Of a stretch of 64,000 bases of DNA, positions 11,678 to 21,431 are shown in pieces. The DNA lies in NCBI GenBank assembly GCA_014607495.2, contig CP053154.1, positions 2,604,001-2,668,000 of the forward strand, read 5' to 3'. Within the stretch, counting starts at the first letter, position 1. Each line of letters starts with the position of its first letter. The position numbers and the translations under genes are program-made. The DNA comes from Carposina sasakii. Taxonomy: Eukaryota > Arthropoda > Insecta > Lepidoptera > Carposinidae. The notes under the pieces were generated by a model. It saw only the letters and a program-made list of their open reading frames with translations, was not told the DNA's origin and searched no databases.

Positions 11678-11965
11678 ACAGGTTGTAACAATAGTCATCA
11701 TCATCATCATTTCAGCCCTGGGAAGTCCACTGCTCGACAACCTCCATACGGACCAGTCGGAAGCAGCCTGCATCCAACCGACGCCCGCGACCTTGGCCAT
11801 CCATCAGTCCAACAATAGGAGTATGTTAAGAAAAATTATATGAAATTTACAGACTATAGAGAACCTATCTACAAATGTTGATACTCGAAATTATGTAAAT
11901 TTTTCAAGAATGTACAAACATTAGTGAGTTGTTTGGAAATTTCTCTATATTTTTTATTATCTGGA
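11678..11965 (+). mobile_element. MITE family B, copy interrupted by a LINE fragment
   Basis: It starts TACAGGTTGTAACAATAG and continues after the insert as GAGTATGTTAAG, matching the left half of the full palindromic copy at 34613. The middle (GAGAACCTATCTACAAATGTTGATACTCGAAA and GAGTTGTTTGGAAATTTCTC) also matches. The right arm is missing or decayed. Confidence 0.6.
11695..11810 (-). mobile_element. RTE-type LINE 3' end, 5'-truncated, in MITE B
   Basis: A 116-bp insert flanked by the 8-bp direct repeat AACAATAG (11687-11694 and 11811-11818). It has the (TCATCA)n start and AAGTCCACTGCT, GACCAGTCGGAAGCAGCCTGCATCCA blocks also seen at 33361-33480, which encode the C-terminus of an RTE-like protein on the minus strand. 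Confidence 0.7.
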
Positions 11966-12336
11966 TAGATACTCGTACTTATAGATTAGTCTTGTATATA
12001 GATAGGTATCGTGGGGATAGGTATACTAGGTATAGTGGGGTGTTTATACCCCTTTTATTAAGCCCGGTATAACCTGTGCCTGATATATAAAAACAGCAAA
12101 CAAGTAAGGTTTGTTATGAGTTTATAAGCCCCTTTTAGATATTTCCTTTATTTACAGAATAATTTTTTGGAGGTAATATAAATGCATCATCTGTAAATAA
12201 ACTATCTAGCTATAACCATATACCCTGGTGACAGACAAATATACGGATAGACAGCTGTAGGCAAAACTATTAGGGTCCCATCTCGAACCTTTCCAGTACC
12301 GAACCCTAAAAATATTTAAAATACGATCAGCGTTCC

Positions 12337-12525
12337 TCCCCCTTATTACCTAACTAGAAAAAGCAAAGCGGTAGCGAAAATTATACAAAAATCGCTGATT
12401 GCTTGTCAAATTCATATTTTGTAAAATGAATTTCAAAGGAACTTTGACATTTCAAGGCGAATATTGTACAAATTTCGCTATCGCTTTGCTTCGGCTTTGC
12501 TATTGCAAATAAGGTAATTAGGGTG
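12337..12525. mobile_element. MITE family C, copy 1
   Basis: A palindromic element of about 189 bp. The left arm has CCCCCTTATTACCTAACTAG, AAAGCAAAGCGGTAGCGAAA and the right arm TTTCGCTATCGCTTTGCTTC then GGTAATTAGGG. A second copy is at 24897-25085. Confidence 0.7.
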
Positions 12526-12772
12526 CCGATCCGACATATTCGATTTTTCTTTTCTGAATCTTCAACACATTATTTTACTATGACATCGCTAGAAGCGTCA
12601 CCGTAACTGAATTCACAGCTACACTTAAGTGCCTCTGTTATCGCCACGTACAATATAGAACGTCAGTTTGTGTCACTAATGGCTTTCTAACCGGCACACG
12701 TTTATCTCACGAGCTAGCATCTGAGAAATATGAAATGGAACAAGATTTATCGATATAAATATACTTACACGG

Positions 12773-12905
12773 TGTAATAAAAGGGTCATGTTAAGCAAAA
12801 TGCTATGGAATTATTGGTTCATTATTAGTGAATATATCCATAAAATTGAGACTCGGAATCACATGTTCATTCTCTCAAAAATATTTATACAATTTCAAAC
12901 AAAAG
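12773..12905 (+). mobile_element. MITE family B, left-half fragment
   Basis: GGTGTAATAAAAGGGTCATGTTAAGCAAAATGCTATG and GAGACTCGGAATCACATGTT match the left half of the element at 34613. The right half is absent. Confidence 0.55.
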
Positions 12906-12954
12906 TAAATGGTCTGTATATGGTCCATTTCAATTATTTATTTATTCCTGTGCT

Positions 12955-13115
12955 GATGCGGGGCATCTGTAAGGGGCTACATCTCCTCCTGTGCATGCTG
13001 TAAGAGTCGACTCGGGAGGAACTCGGAGATTCGCGACAAACAACTTGTCACTGAACATTAATACCTACTCCCGCTATGCTGAAGGTGGCTGCGAATCTCC
13101 TTTATGATCCTCCAT
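12955..13115. repeat. Interspersed repeat R1, another copy
   Basis: Has GATGCGGGGCATCTGTAAGGGGCTACATCTCC, GTGCATGCTGTAAGAGTCGACT and CCGCTATGCTGAAGGTGGCTGCGAATCTCC in family order. Confidence 0.55.
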
Positions 13116-13461
13116 CTCACACAGACGATTTATTTTTTTAAGTCTTTCCGGCAAAACATGCCAAGTGTCATCTAGATATGCTTAGTTGTTTTGCCTTAGT
13201 GGCTTACCTAAATAAATCATGGTATAATTTCAATATTCAGCATGGTACCCATCGTTTGTGGCAAAAAATTAAGAGTTAGTAATGAAGGATTAGCACACAT
13301 GAACTTTTCCAATGTGGCGAATGAAATCAGGAATCGATTCAATTTTAAAGTTTAAAACCCTTTATATCCACGGCTGGCTGAAGCTGGAGTTAATTATAAA
13401 ACTATAGGAGCCAATTCCACTAAATGAATAGATATGTATTTTACTTCAGCGCGCAACATAA

Positions 13462-13675
13462 TATGAGATCTCCCGACCGTATTTCGGCCAAGGCGAACAA
13501 TCTCAACGGGAGATTAGCCAGGAACATAGGAGATATTATAGTGCACAAGTGTGTGTGCAAACACAGATGCACTCTCTATTCCCTCACTCTCATAGTCCGA
13601 TGGGACCGGAAAAGCCGACACGACCGGAGAGAGATAAGGCGCAGGCCCAATAGTTTTATGTGCTTTCCTAGGCAC
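13462..13675 (-). mobile_element. SINE family S1, copy lacking its tRNA head
   Basis: Contains CCGACCGTATTTCGGCCAAGGCG, GAGATATTATAGTGCACAAG, CAGATGCACTCTCTATTCCCTCACTC and GTCCGATGGGACCGG. The tRNA-like head seen at 23633 is missing on the right. Confidence 0.65.
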
Positions 13676-13756
13676 ATACATACATATATAACTTCACGCC
13701 TATGTCCCATAGAAGTACTTCAGCGTAAACCGCTAACAATGTTATAGTAATGTTAT

Positions 13757-14310
13757 ATGATAGTAATGTTAGAGCGAGTTCAGAATAAATTTACTAGATA
13801 TTTATATATGCGTTATTATGGTGTGTATCCATTTTACCCGCTAATGTACCCGACGTTTTTCGTTCTGGGAATGGTTGGATACAATACACTCGGTGCTAGG
13901 CGAGATCTGGCACTGGTAACATATTTATTTAAAATTTTTAGAGCAAAATTATATAATGCGGACATACTGGAGAGGATTAGTTTAAATGTACCGGACAGAT
14001 ACGTGTGGCGGCGGAGACGGCCGCCACTGCTGGCGGCGCCGAAGGGCCGAACTCACCTGTGGAATAAGGGGCCGCTCACTCGCGCACTCAATACACTTAA
14101 TGTCATAGCAGAAAGTGTGGACCTATGTTGTTGTACTCTGAGAGAATTCACAGTAAGGGCAATGTTTGTTGCATGTTATGTTCATGATTAAAAAACTATC
14201 AAACTTATAATTAACAATAAGTGTTAAGATAAAAACTAATTTATCGCATTAGGGGAACCTGTAATGATAAACATTAGTTATGTGTGTGTAAATAAAAATA
14301 ATAAAAAAAC
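13757..14310 (+). pseudogene. 5'-truncated LINE (Jockey/CR1-like), C-terminus of the reverse-transcriptase ORF plus 3' UTR
   Basis: The open frame 13757-14191 (144 residues) reads as the extreme C-terminus of a non-LTR retrotransposon ORF2. LERVQNKFTRYL is followed by YPFYPLMYP, GMVGYNTLGARRDLALVTYLFKI and VPDRYVWRRRR. This pattern is typical of lepidopteran Jockey/CR1-like elements, as I know the family. No reverse transcriptase or endonuclease domain remains, so this is a dead-on-arrival 5'-truncated copy. The 3' UTR ends in an A-rich tail near 14290-14310. I saw no clear target-site duplication. Confidence 0.75.
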
Positions 14311-14856
14311 AAATAGCATTGGTTACACTTACGAAATATTTTTTAACACAGCATGGAACAGAGCAAAAAATACTATGGATGAGGTTTTCCATAGATCCCA
14401 ACTAACGTTAAATTTTGTGTTCTAAAATCTAGACAGAGCAACATTTTCTATCATACCTACGAGTACAAGACATTGCACATTCAACAAAGATATTCCGTTT
14501 TTATCACGCACAGCTAAAGCCGGCGCATTTCGATAGTTGCTCAGCTGAAATAAATTAGTGGAATTGGCTGCCCTACTCAGATCCTGTTCCTAATCAAATA
14601 GCCTAAGTTGGAAAAAGTACTGACTTTTAAAGCCTTGTAAATTGCTATAAAGAGTAGAAAAGTCTAATAAAAATTAGGCTTTACTTGTACCAAGTGCTTC
14701 CATTTAGAATATATTGGCGTTGCCGATTAGCACATAGACTACCTAGTTTTTTTTACGCAAAACAAAAGGGATACCCATGTTTTGAGAATTTTTGGAAAGA
14801 AATTGACATAATCATTGTTTTGTTGACTTAACAATATAGATATTACAATACAGATA

Positions 14857-15047
14857 TTATATTATAAACTGATATATTTCTTGTGTGATAGCAATCTGCA
14901 TGTAAAATATAAGCAAATTAGTACATATACTGAAAGCAGTAGTAACCAGTTGCATGTCTATGTCCACGGCGTAGAATAAACTGTAGTGTGGTAGTTGAAT
15001 GCATAAGTAATTCAGTATTTCATCGATAAGATGCCTTGCTGGTAAAT
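14857..15047 (-). CDS. Gustatory-receptor-like gene, exon 3 (C-terminal, TM7)
   Basis: The exon follows a good acceptor (AAAATATTTTCAG, then ATTTACC) and starts in phase 1, completing the codon left by the single base at the end of exon 2 (18212). It encodes 63 residues including the split first codon and ends at a natural stop. The text around AVDIDMQLVTTAFSICTN and LLIFYMQIAI matches the last transmembrane helix of insect gustatory receptors, where the family motif is TYhhhhhQF; here it is degenerate (TNLLIFYMQI). Insect Grs are ligand-gated channels with inverted topology in taste neuron membranes. Exon 3 could instead belong to the broken paralog at 16351-16999, whose own exon 2 I cannot find. 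Confidence 0.68.
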
Positions 15048-15091
15048 CTGAAAATATTTTATCAAATGAAAGCGGTTGCAACAACTTATCT

Positions 15092-15450
15092 TTATAAAAT
15101 TATTAATAAAGAAAATGGAAAAATTCTTCACCCGAGTGGGAATCGAACCCACGACCACTGCATACCGTGCTAGTTTCTCTAACCACTGAGCTATTGGGTC
15201 AATTACTCAGATGACGAATTTTACCATCTCTTTTCTAAATTGCATATTGGCAACGTTATTCTTCATCCCGATAGCTATACACTAGCCAAATCTCGGCAAA
15301 CAAAGCTGAATCCCTCAGCACAATGTTTAAAGATGAATCGATCAACCATATCCTAATGGATTATATTAATGGAGAAGTGTTTTTATAAATTAATCTTAGT
15401 CAAGATATTATATATGATAAAATTATTAATAAAGAAAATGGAAAAACTTA
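15092..15450 (-). mobile_element. tRNA-like element T with direct terminal repeats, copy 1
   Basis: The unit is bounded on both sides by the same text, AAAATTATTAATAAAGAAAATGG (15094 and 15419). Inside, on the minus strand, is a tRNA-like block: TAGCTCAGTGGTTAGAG (A box region) and GGTTCGATTCCCACTCGGG (B box). The body (GACGAATTTTACCATCTCTT, CCGATAGCTATACACTAGCC, CAGCACAATGTTTAAAGATG) matches the copy at 38593. It lies in intron 2 of the receptor gene. Confidence 0.72.
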
Positions 15451-15460
15451 TCTTTACTTA

Positions 15461-15863
15461 TACAGGATGTCTTTTCGTTGCCACCCTTAACGAAGGATAC
15501 GTACTCTATACATCAAATAAAGTAAGTTTATGCCAAAAAAAATGCTGGGAAACGACGTAAAAAAATTCAAAAAAAAATGTTTTTTTTTAAATTACTTGAT
15601 CGGGCAAAATTTATAGTGTCCAGTGTTTGTGCTAGTTCTTTCATAGACAGATATTAATTATTTCTCGTGAAAAAATCTTCCTACACACGTCAATGTGCAT
15701 TTACAATTTAAAAATGCAGTCTATTTACTCAACTTTGGACCCTAATATTTTAGAAACCAGACACTTTCCAGGTATGCTTCCATGGAGAAAAACGATCGTG
15801 GAGAAAAACGATGAGGATATTCCGTAGTTTTCGGGAACGTTGACGACAAAAAATCACCTTGTT
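15461..15863 (+). mobile_element. MITE family A, copy 2
   Basis: TACAGGATGTCTTTTCGTTGCCACCC start, family blocks in order, AAAATCACCTTG end. Inserted next to tRNA-like element T inside intron 2 of the receptor gene. It has a local duplication (GAGAAAAACGATCGTGGAGAAAAACGATGAGG). Confidence 0.75.
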
Positions 15864-16350
15864 TAAACGGAATATGTATAGATAGATTACGTGAGCAAAT
15901 ACTGAAATCTGTTATAAGTAAAAAAAATATTTCATCAAACTTACGTGTTGGTGGTATAAGATAAGTCTTCCAAAATGATATTGAGGTTTCTAATATCTTT
16001 TTTATGTAAACTGGTCTACTTTCAAAGTGGTAAAATGTGCGTCCCCCCTGTAATTTCTAAATTAACGGAATGATTATACAAAAAATATATATGATGTACA
16101 TGACCTTTCAAACTTCACCGGCAATTGGTAAGTAGTTTTATTTATTACGCTATAAATCGTAAACTGCAATTTACCTCTCATACGAAACCCTTCATGGGCG
16201 AGTTCGACTCGAACTTGGTCGCTTTTTTTGGTATTTTCTGTATTCGTACTTATTTATTTATTTCAATATTAAGTCTTACCGCATAATTACTGAACATGGC
16301 AGGTAACATCATAACATATAAAATATTCTTGTAACTACGTAAAAATTTCT

Positions 16351-16999
16351 TTAGTGTATGCTAATCGAGTTCACCTTGGTTTTTTTAATATCACATAATC
16401 TTTTCTTCAATAACTTAATTTGCTTCCTTAACGAATTAAATAATATTATATTGTTTACACAACACATTTCGTTTGCTAATATTATATATGTTACAATAAT
16501 ATGATCAATATTAATATTATTAATATACACAATAGCGGCTACAAATCTTTTTATTATTATAAATATAAATATTATTTTGACCATGCTACTATTAACTGGT
16601 ATTGGTTTTATTCCTATCGTAGCAATAAATATTTTTATGTTATTATAAAAGTTATTCAAATATTCATCTCTATGTATAATACTTGAATAACATGTAACTA
16701 AATATACAAGATGGAAGGGTTGGAAGGGGAAGACCTCGCCGGATCTTCACCGATCAAATTGGTGAAATTCTAAAGTAAGGTCAGGCCAAGAGTACCCTAA
16801 ACCGACGAGCTTGCATGAAGAATATCATGAAAGTAGATGAAACAAAAGAGATGTGTCAGGATCGTAGCAAATGGAGATCCGTGATCTCTGCCTACCCCTC
16901 CGGGAAAGAGCCGTGATTTTTATGTATGTATGTATGTAAATATACAAGTAATAGAAAAAATGTGTATGAGTAGTCAGATATAGGTTTAATAGCGTTATA
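16351..16999 (-). pseudogene. Gustatory-receptor paralog, exon 1 fragment, broken by a LINE
   Basis: When the LINE at 16711-16936 and one copy of its duplication are disregarded, one frame runs through both flanks. The resulting segment aligns by eye with residues of exon 1 of the gene at 21432-22100: IFIATIGIKP, then IIFIFIIIKRFVAAIVYI, then ILANEMCCVNNIILFNSLRKQ and LLKKRL correspond to FDAFFCFKTQ, IISLVIILKLLVTKVIYI and the ILFSSCWVRIKLLRNKL region. The N-terminus upstream of 16999 is out of frame. A possible donor (CCAAG then GTGAAC) lies near 16370. No matching exon 2 was found. It lies on the same strand inside intron 2 of the intact-looking gene, consistent with tandem duplication and decay. 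Confidence 0.6.
16711..16936 (+). mobile_element. LINE family L1 3' fragment in the receptor pseudogene
   Basis: Flanked by the 12-bp direct repeat TAAATATACAAG (16699-16710 and 16937-16948). The sequence matches the end of the fragment at 17846-18197 (GATGGAAGGGTTGGAAGGGG, CCGATCAAATTGGTGAAATTC, CGACGAGC, GATCGTAGCAAATGGAGATC) and ends in a TATG microsatellite. It has stops and is a truncated copy. Confidence 0.82.
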
Positions 17000-17584
17000 T
17001 TATGAATAATAAATATGGAATATTGAAGCAGTGGTTCCTTATGAATAAGCATAATAATTTTAAAGTAGTGTTCACATATTTTTAAGAATTTATGTTTGTA
17101 TAAAATCCTAAAAGAATTTTAAAATATCAAAATTTTCTTTAACTCCCTACCAAGTATGCAAGAAACTGCTCCTGCCTTCACAGGTCAATCTTGGATGAGC
17201 TGCTATGCATAGCCAGCGGCATACAATGGGGTTCTGGCGCTCCCGTATATGTTTGATTTTAAAATTATTGTTGGAAATAAATTCATTCAAATTAAAAAAA
17301 AATGTTATAAAACTATTGATTTGTATTTTAATCAGATATAACTTGTAACAGAAAAATAATTGTATTGGTGCAAAAAGACAAAGTATTTAGACAAAGTTGC
17401 AAGTCTAATGGCTGGATATTATATACATTATATTTCGGCGGTCGAGTCTCTATGTATGTCAAAATATCATATATAAGTAACCTCGTGTCGACATCTGAAA
17501 GTTAATAAATAAATAAGTTTATAATATTATTGCTAAGGTCTTAAAGTATAACATAACTAATTAATGATAGATATATAGTAATTA

Positions 17585-18197
17585 TTATAGTATTACTTCT
17601 ATGCTGCTCTGGGAGTGAAAAAAAAACGTATAATACTACAGCTGCTTCTCTTTCCGGGCATACTGTACAAGTCAGTAGAGGGACAAGAGGGTCTTGGTGT
17701 TTTATAGGCGATGGGCTGACCACCTGTCATTACTAACCGAACTTGTACATCTCAACTATACCCTCAAAATTGGTCAGAAGTGGCACCATGTGGTTCTATC
17801 GGCCCTTGGTGCTCTGCCTACCCCGTAAGGGATAAAGGCGTGATTATATGTATGTATGAAGTGTGGTATAAATGAGGACGTGGTGATGATGATTGAGAAG
17901 GGTATGTTGAGGTGGTTTGGGCATGTAAAGAAGATGAGTGAAAGTAGTGAAAGTACAAAGAAAGTGTACAACGGAATAGTGGATGGAAGGGTTGGAAGGG
18001 GAAGACCTCGCCGGACTTTCACCGATCAAATTGGTGAAATTCTAAAGAAAGGTCAGGTCAAGAGTACTCTAAACCGACGAGCGTGCATGAAGAATATCAT
18101 GAAAGTAGATGAAGCGAAAGAGGTGTGTCAGGATCGTAGCAAATGGAGATCTCTGCCTACCCCTCGGGGAAAGAGGCGTGATTATTATGTATGTATG
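17585..18197 (+). mobile_element. LINE family L1 3' fragment in intron 2 of the receptor gene
   Basis: A 613-bp insert flanked by the 13-bp repeat TATATAGTAATTA (17572-17584 and 18198-18210). The left part (about 17600-17850) equals the tail at 10783-11048 and ends in a short TATG run. The right part (17856-18180) encodes a non-LTR retrotransposon C-terminus: [46 protein letters not shown] and [10 protein letters not shown]. So the insert is composite, either two tail-linked copies or one element with an internal tail. No RT domain remains. Confidence 0.78.
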
Positions 18198-18211
18198 TAT
18201 ATAGTAATTAC

Positions 18212-18365
18212 CCGAACATTCCAAAAGTTGATATGATAGAATTTCTTCGATAATCTCAAATTCATATTTAATTAATTCAGCAAATAATCCTGGAATGCAT
18301 GTGACTAAAATTGATCCAAACACATCTGTGGCAGTATATATAAATAGCTCTAGAAGACTCAATTG
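18212..18365 (-). CDS. Gustatory-receptor-like gene, exon 2
   Basis: 154 nt. The acceptor is TTCTATTTTCAG before CAATTGAG and the donor is TTCGG then GTAATTAC. It starts in phase 0, matching the phase 0 end of exon 1 (21432), and ends in phase 1, matching exon 3. The 51 residues read [18 protein letters not shown], a TM helix ending in [12 protein letters not shown], then [17 protein letters not shown]. The acidic helix and the QLLEC text before the junction are as expected between TM6 and TM7 in lepidopteran gustatory receptors. The intron donor lies one base from the duplicated target site of the LINE at 17585. Confidence 0.72.
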
Positions 18366-19488
18366 CTGAAAATAGAACTTTTTGTTACTTTAAAACCTTT
18401 AGCGTTTCTGCCGGTAGTAGTGTCGACCATGGTGTCGAAATATCGACAGTGGTAAGGCAAAAATGCCACTATGGTCAAAAATGAGTTATATTCCTTAAAT
18501 ACCTATATACATGAAATTGTATTAGGCGTTGCAATTCGAAAGTTCAAACATTCACTATGGGTGCGCCCACCACCGGGCCCTACACCCTCCACTGACCCTC
18601 GGATCTGATAACTCATAACTGCGAAAACAGGCACTTGCACTAACTACAATCGCCACGAGAAACCAGACCCGAGCACCTAGCATGCAAGACAATACATTCC
18701 ACTATTCCGAAATCAAAAACTAGATAAATAATCTAGATATGTTTCGCCAACAACCGTGGCATCCTCAGGATTATAGAAATTAGTAAATTAGTAAACCACT
18801 AATTATTATGAACCTCTAAAACCCAACACATTACTTACACAGAATTAACTACCCTCTACTAAGTATTAAAAAATATATAAATAATTACCCACCATTATTT
18901 ATATTTCAAATAAATATATACTATTTGTGCACACAAACCAAATAGTATTGGGTGAATTAGTTAAATAAATGAAAAAATTCAAAAATTCAACAAAATATTG
19001 ATAAATTAGTAAAGGAAAACAAGGATGTATGCAACAACATATTCCATTGCCAACATAAACAAAAATTTTTATTGACATTGACAAGCCATTACATCATAGG
19101 AGATACCAAATCCCTGCATTACATACTAAATATTTATCAAACACTACCTTTTTTTTTTACAATGAATGAAAAGTAGAATCCGAGACAAAGTGTATAATAA
19201 TGTTAACACCGAAAAAGGTATAAGTGATCGTTACTAACATTTTTTACTTACTGTTTTGAATATATTAGATAATAAAGCTGAATGTATAATTTTTTTAAGT
19301 TAACACTTTGAACTTAATGTGATCACAGTGGACATTATTATATATGTTGTCTCAGTGGAAGCAATCTGATCACACGATTTACTTTTCATTTATTTGATAT
19401 GAGGCGAAAGATGTGTACTCAAAAGCATGATCAGATTCCACTTGCAACGGACGGATCATATGATCAGAGTGGACTAACCCCTAGAATG

Positions 19489-19780
19489 AAGCCGATCGTT
19501 CACCGCCTACTAAAAAAAGTTAGTTTAGCTTATGGCTCCCGCACACGGGCCACCGGCCACAACCACAAAACGCCGCCACCGGCATATTTCTTGTACTTTT
19601 CATACATAACTTCTCGTGGCGGCGTTTGTAGCTGTGGCCGGTGGCCCGTGTACGGCGACACTTAGTTCTCATTGAGCCGGTTTTTTATAGAAGTATGTCT
19701 AGTGCAAACTAAGCATATTGTATGAAAACTAACTTAACTAACATAAATTTAGTTTATTAGGCGGTGGATGATCGGCTTAA
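19489..19780. mobile_element. Nested palindromic MITEs
   Basis: The outer arms are AAGCCGATCGTTCACCGCCT (19489) and AGGCGGTGGATGATCGGCTT (ending 19779). Inside lies a second hairpin at 19539-19655 whose arms (CCGCACACGGGCCACCGGCC and GGCCGGTGGCCCGTGTACGG) match each other but not the outer arms. The inner GC-rich element seems to have inserted in the outer one. Confidence 0.7.
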
Positions 19781-19847
19781 CGGTAGATAAACGTTCACAA
19801 AGTATTATGTCGATTGGTATAGCAATTTTCTTAGAAGCATCTACTTA

Positions 19848-20211
19848 TACAGGGTGTTTTTTCGTTGCCACCCTTAACGAAGGGTACGTATTCTATACAT
19901 CAAATAAAGAAAGTTAATGCCAAAAAAAATGCTGGGAAACGATGTAAATTTTTTAAAATTAATTACTTGGTCGGGCGCAAGTTATAGTGTCCGGTGTTTA
20001 TGCTAGTTTTTTCATAGACAGATATTAATTATTTCTTGTGAAAAAATCTTACTACACGCGCATTTATGCAGAAAAACGCAGTCTATTTACTCAACTTTGG
20101 ACCCTAATATTTTAGACACTTCCCAGGTATGCTTCCATGGAGAAAAATTATCGTGATGATGAGGAAATTCCGCAGTTTTCGGGAACGTTGACGACCAAAA
20201 ATCACCCAGTA
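19848..20211 (+). mobile_element. MITE family A, copy 3
   Basis: TACAGGGTGTTTTTTCGTTG start, family blocks in order, AAAATCACCCAGTA end. This is the clearest copy at both ends, with TA at each border. Confidence 0.8.
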
Positions 20212-21431
20212 TAATCATGTCGTATATATTATAAAAATTACTATTAAACATTATGAATACTTATATAAAAATAATGTTATTGTCCCTTCAATTACCTTTT
20301 TTATAACTAATAGCAGGCAATAAACTAATGGCGGACACCGAGGAATATTGCGCAGGAAAGTCCACAATTCCTAAAAAAAAAACGTAAAAATGATGATTTA
20401 ATTCAATATAGGAACTTATTATTTGAAATGTTAATTAAATATTCGAGAAGGAAATTATGGTCAGTTATAAAAAAATGCGCAATCATATAGTTTATCGGAC
20501 GTTGTTAGAATTATATGGCAGGTAAACATAGACAGTAAAAAAATCAGGGATTTTCTAAAAAGTTAAAATAACTGTCAAAAATTGATGGCGTTACCTACTC
20601 CTACCTAGATTTCTTTGAAACATTCCTAGTGTACCGATTTATTCAGGCGCACCGGTATACCATCTATGCAATTAATATAAACTATTGATAGTCTCTGCTT
20701 AAACAGTATTTCCGGTAGGAGATTTGATAGTGCCGTCTATCCATGTGATTTGTAAATTTGTTTTCACTTTTAATAGTTGTCAAAAATCCCTCATCGGCCG
20801 GCTATTCCATCGAATATTGTAAATAGGTACTTAATATAAATAAACAGACAAATAAATAAATGACCAGTAAATTGATTAAAAGAAAGAAAATTGGCTTCCG
20901 GTTGTCAAACGAACAACGATGAACTTAAGGTGCTCCAAGTTATTGAATGAAACAGTAAAAAATAAAATACACCAGCCATATACCGCACATTATTAATGTA
21001 AGAAGAAATATAAACGTAAATAAGAAGAAAAAACGCAAGTGTGTGCATTGTACGTATTAACGTATCGTGCTCATCGTCACTAAGTCCACAAATTCTATTT
21101 TCATAACTTAAATTTACTGAAAAATACATTTTACCACCTCATTGTATAAAGAACTGATAAAAATAATATTCCTAACTGACTTATTCCGACTTGTTAACTG
21201 CCCACCCGTAACTGCCCATTTAGTTATTTCACTGCTTAAGTATTTATTTTAAGATCCGTTTCATAATTATTTACTACTTGTACTACACTACAACTTTACT
21301 GCCGAACTTGTTACTAAACATGCATTTTAAAATTTTCAGCTCACAAAAACTACTATACATATAGAACTGCCAAGTTAAACCAGTGCCATTCAACATTTAA
21401 AGTAGGTAAAAAACCACTCCAAATATTTTAC

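Larger units (their letters stand above)
18366..21431. other. Intron 1 of the receptor gene
   Basis: About 3.07 kb, AT-rich, holding the nested palindrome at 19489-19780 and MITE A copy 3. A short open frame at 20905-21129 (minus) shows no receptor motif and no convincing splice sites. Nothing else is recognised. Confidence 0.5.

Noticed and set aside
15125..15200. Possible functional tRNA gene on the minus strand
   Set aside because: A and B boxes are present, but the acceptor and anticodon stems do not form. The block recurs within the repeat at 38593, so it is a tRNA-derived repeat.
18899..19084. Another receptor exon
   Set aside because: Short hydrophobic frame without receptor motif or acceptor.
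20905..21129. Extra receptor exon between exons 1 and 2
   Set aside because: Hydrophobic text but no splice sites in phase and no match to receptor motifs; exons 1 and 2 already join in phase.
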